Positions 62,596 through 64,000 of a stretch of 64,000 bases of DNA are shown one piece after another. Position numbers and translations under genes: made by a program. Where the stretch lies: positions 1 through 64,000 of the forward strand of contig JAVBVS010000007.1 of the NCBI GenBank assembly GCA_036677805.1, in the 5' to 3' direction. Under the pieces are notes generated by a model, which did no database searches, was not told the origin of the DNA, and saw only the letters and a program-made list of their open reading frames with translations. The stretch's first letter is position 1. Each line of letters begins with the position of its first letter. The DNA is from SIG78 sp036677805 (GTDB taxonomy: Bacteria > Verrucomicrobiota > Lentisphaeria > Victivallales > Victivallaceae).

Positions 62596-62632
62596 GAAAA
62601 AACGGCGGAGAGTGTCAGACAATCTCCGCCGT
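62596..62632 (-). terminator. Terminator after the small basic protein gene
   Basis: A perfect 10-bp stem (62602-62611 with 62623-62632) is flanked by A-runs on both sides, so it could work in either direction; the minus-strand T-run (six T) ends the small-basic-protein transcript. Confidence 0.75.
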
Positions 62633-62665
62633 CAAAAAAACAAGCAATCAAGCGACAGCCGGAAC

Positions 62666-62818
62666 TTATTCCACCGGCTTGGTCTTGGGCAGGCCCAGAA
62701 CCTTTTCTTCCGGGATCCGGCCTTCGGCGCGGAGCACGTTCAGGCGTTCGTAACGCTTCATTACATTGCGTTTCTTGCGGATTTTGCCGCCGACGCGCAG
62801 ACTGGCATGCTGGGACAT
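62666..62818 (-). CDS. PVC-type small basic protein
   Basis: A 50-aa Arg/Lys-rich protein beginning MSQHASLRVGGKI, continuing KRNVMKRYERLNVLR and ending VLGLPKTKPVE. This matches the short basic protein (TIGR04137 type) shared by Chlamydiae, Verrucomicrobia and Lentisphaerota, thought to be linked to the ribosome or RNA. Start is supported by GAGGTG six bases upstream. It is a single-gene unit, with its own promoter and a strong terminator, as expected for an abundant protein. It is the best lineage marker in the window. Confidence 0.88.
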   Translation of the reverse strand: MSQHASLRVGGKIRKKRNVMKRYERLNVLRAEGRIPEEKVLGLPKTKPVE

Positions 62819-62881
62819 GGTTTCACCTCGATCGTATGGTTAAAAATTTGAAAAATAATGATTTTCAATTTGAATAGTTTT

Positions 62882-62911
62882 ATAATATGGCTTATTTTTG
62901 CCAATATTCAA
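62882..62911 (-). promoter_or_regulatory. Promoter of the small basic protein gene
   Basis: On the minus strand TTGAAT (62911-62906) and TATTAT (62887-62882) are spaced by 18 bp in an AT-rich intergenic stretch shared with the divergent nucleotidase gene. A + strand TATAAT (62881-62886) overlaps the same place. Confidence 0.5.
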
Positions 62912-62947
62912 GTTTAAATGCGGTTTTTTCAGGAATTTTTCGACACC

Positions 62948-64000
62948 ATGCGCCGGTTTTTGACTTCGCTGCTGATCCTCTGGAGCGGCTGTTTGCTGCT
63001 CTCCGGAGCGGAAATCGAATTGACCGTGCTGGCCACGGCCGATCTCCACGGACGGCTGGCAGTATTGGCCGGGCCCGTCACCGATGCGGTGCGGGAGGCC
63101 GGGAAACGCAATCCCGGCGGAGTGCTGTACGTCGATGCCGGCGACGCCGCGCAGGGCACCTTCGCGGTCTGGCAGACGCGCGGCGCGGGCGTTCCGGCCA
63201 TGCTCCATCGGGCCGGTTGCGCCGTCTGGGTGCCGGGCAATCACGAACTCGAATTCGGTTTCGATGCTTTCATGGCGCTGGTTCGGGAGTTCCCCGGCGC
63301 GGTTCTGGCGGCCAATCTCGAAGCGCCGGAACTGGCGGATAAGGTGGCGCGGTGGCGGATTTTCACCCGGCGCGGGGTCAAAATCGGGGTGATCGGACTG
63401 ATGCTGCCGGCCATGAATAACCGTTTTCCGGTGTCTGAAAACCGCTTTGAAACCGCATATTCGGAAGCGGCGCTGCGGCGCAGCGTCGGCGCGGTGCTTG
63501 ACGCCGGGGCCGAGGTGGTACTGCTGGTCCGCCACGGCGGCGTCTACGGCGGCGGCGAAAATCTCTATACCCTGCTGAGCCGGGTGCCGGGTGTCGATCT
63601 CACGGTGGGAGCGCACACCCATCAGGGCGAACCCGGTCGGAAAATTGCCAATTCCTGGTATGTTCAACCGCCCGCCCATGGCGGAGCGCTGGCCCGGGCG
63701 ACGATCGTTTTCGACGACCGGACCCGGCGAATCGTCCGGATCGAGTCCGCGTTGCAGCCGCTTGCCGCCATGACCGAGGATTCGGCCGGCGGCGAACGTT
63801 CCGCGTCGTTGCCTTCGCCGCCGGCGGAGACGCTGGCGGTGCGCGCCATGCGGCGGGCCGTCGGGGCCGATGTAGCGATCTATTCCGCGGGCGACCGGGA
63901 GGCGCTGAAATTGCTGGCGCGAAACCCTGCACCGACGGTGCTCGATTATTACCGCGCCTATCCCTATTACGACGCGGTGGTGACCGCCGAGCTGACGGCG
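62948..64000 (+). CDS. Secreted 5'-nucleotidase/metallophosphatase, 3' truncated
   Basis: The frame runs from ATG 62948 to the right window edge without a stop, so only 351 residues are visible. A Sec signal peptide (MRRFLTSLLILWSGCLLLSGA) is followed by the calcineurin-like motifs LATADLHGRL, VDAGDAAQG, VPGNHELEFG and VGAHTHQ in order. These bind two metal ions and hydrolyse phosphate esters of nucleotides in the periplasm. The usual C-terminal 5'-nucleotidase domain begins near VRAMRRAVGADVAIYSAGD. An upstream ATG at 62918 adds ten residues without a ribosome site. The possible lipobox Cys15 is worth noting but the cleavage after SGA is more likely. Confidence 0.85.
   Translation, partial: MRRFLTSLLILWSGCLLLSGAEIELTVLATADLHGRLAVLAGPVTDAVREAGKRNPGGVLYVDAGDAAQGTFAVWQTRGAGVPAMLHRAGCAVWVPGNHELEFGFDAFMALVREFPGAVLAANLEAPELADKVARWRIFTRRGVKIGVIGLMLPAMNNRFPVSENRFETAYSEAALRRSVGAVLDAGAEVVLLVRHGGVYGGGENLYTLLSRVPGVDLTVGAHTHQGEPGRKIANSWYVQPPAHGGALARATIVFDDRTRRIVRIESALQPLAAMTEDSAGGERSASLPSPPAETLAVRAMRRAVGADVAIYSAGDREALKLLARNPAPTVLDYYRAYPYYDAVVTAELTA

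Overview
The window is a 64-kb, GC-rich, gene-dense stretch of a bacterial chromosome. It most likely comes from an anaerobic, glycan-degrading member of the Lentisphaerota (Victivallis-like; PVC superphylum). Five things support this: the 50-residue small basic protein typical of the PVC group (62666-62818), several large unusual glycoside hydrolases (GH31, DUF4450-like, DUF4838), a prepilin-like protein with a C-terminal FLDGH motif beside secreted hydrolases, fermentative AdhE with group-B and sensory [FeFe]-hydrogenases, and a Gram-negative envelope (WaaA, LpxL-type acyltransferase, TolC, lipoproteins). No whole-genome comparison was possible, so the phylum is an inference. No tRNA, rRNA operon, CRISPR array, insertion sequence or prophage was seen.

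Region 1 (1-15200) is a polysaccharide/glycoside utilisation region on the + strand. It holds a 5'-truncated hydrolase, a GH31 enzyme, an amidohydrolase overlapping a 1009-aa DUF4450-like protein (behind a LacI-type dyad), a GntR-type regulator with a sugar-binding-like domain, a TIM-barrel-like protein of unknown family, a prepilin-like protein and a secreted DUF4838 enzyme.

Region 2 (15284-21972) is a compact acyl-chain biosynthesis cluster behind its own promoter: carrier protein, ketosynthase, half-length chain-length-factor-like protein, second carrier protein, condensation-type acyltransferase, acyl-activating ligase, membrane-anchored methyltransferase-like protein, then a lipoprotein. 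Nearly every junction is translationally coupled. It resembles a stripped-down type II FAS/PKS without ketoreductase or dehydratase, and it is the best candidate here for an undescribed system.

Region 3 (22031-28695) has a ThuA/Gfo-Idh sugar-catabolism pair with a divergent AraC regulator, ribosomal protein S1, a membrane protein and a ZIP metal transporter. Region 4 (28711-36500, minus strand) is a hydrogen/ethanol module: adhE, a [2Fe-2S] protein, a PAS-linked sensory [FeFe]-hydrogenase, a SpoIIE-type phosphatase, a second [2Fe-2S] protein and a group-B [FeFe]-hydrogenase. Together they look like H2 sensing coupled to a fermentative outlet. A sirtuin and an amino-sugar pair (PIG-L deacetylase and NagB-like protein) follow.

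Region 5 (39408-52140, + strand) has tadA with a lipoprotein gene, an orphan TolC behind a perfect palindrome, and a long run: gltX (with an unusual internal insert), def, a membrane protein, a bacterial D123/Cdc123-like ATP-grasp protein, an EamA transporter, waaA, thiC and hrpB. Region 6 (52180-62818, minus strand) is housekeeping: recR, ybaB, dnaX, rph, the SRP RNA, accD, an LpxL-type acyltransferase, tcdA, a TatD hydrolase, pgsA, rimO, an inositol-phosphatase-family gene and the PVC small basic protein. A 3'-truncated secreted 5'-nucleotidase-like gene closes the window on the + strand.
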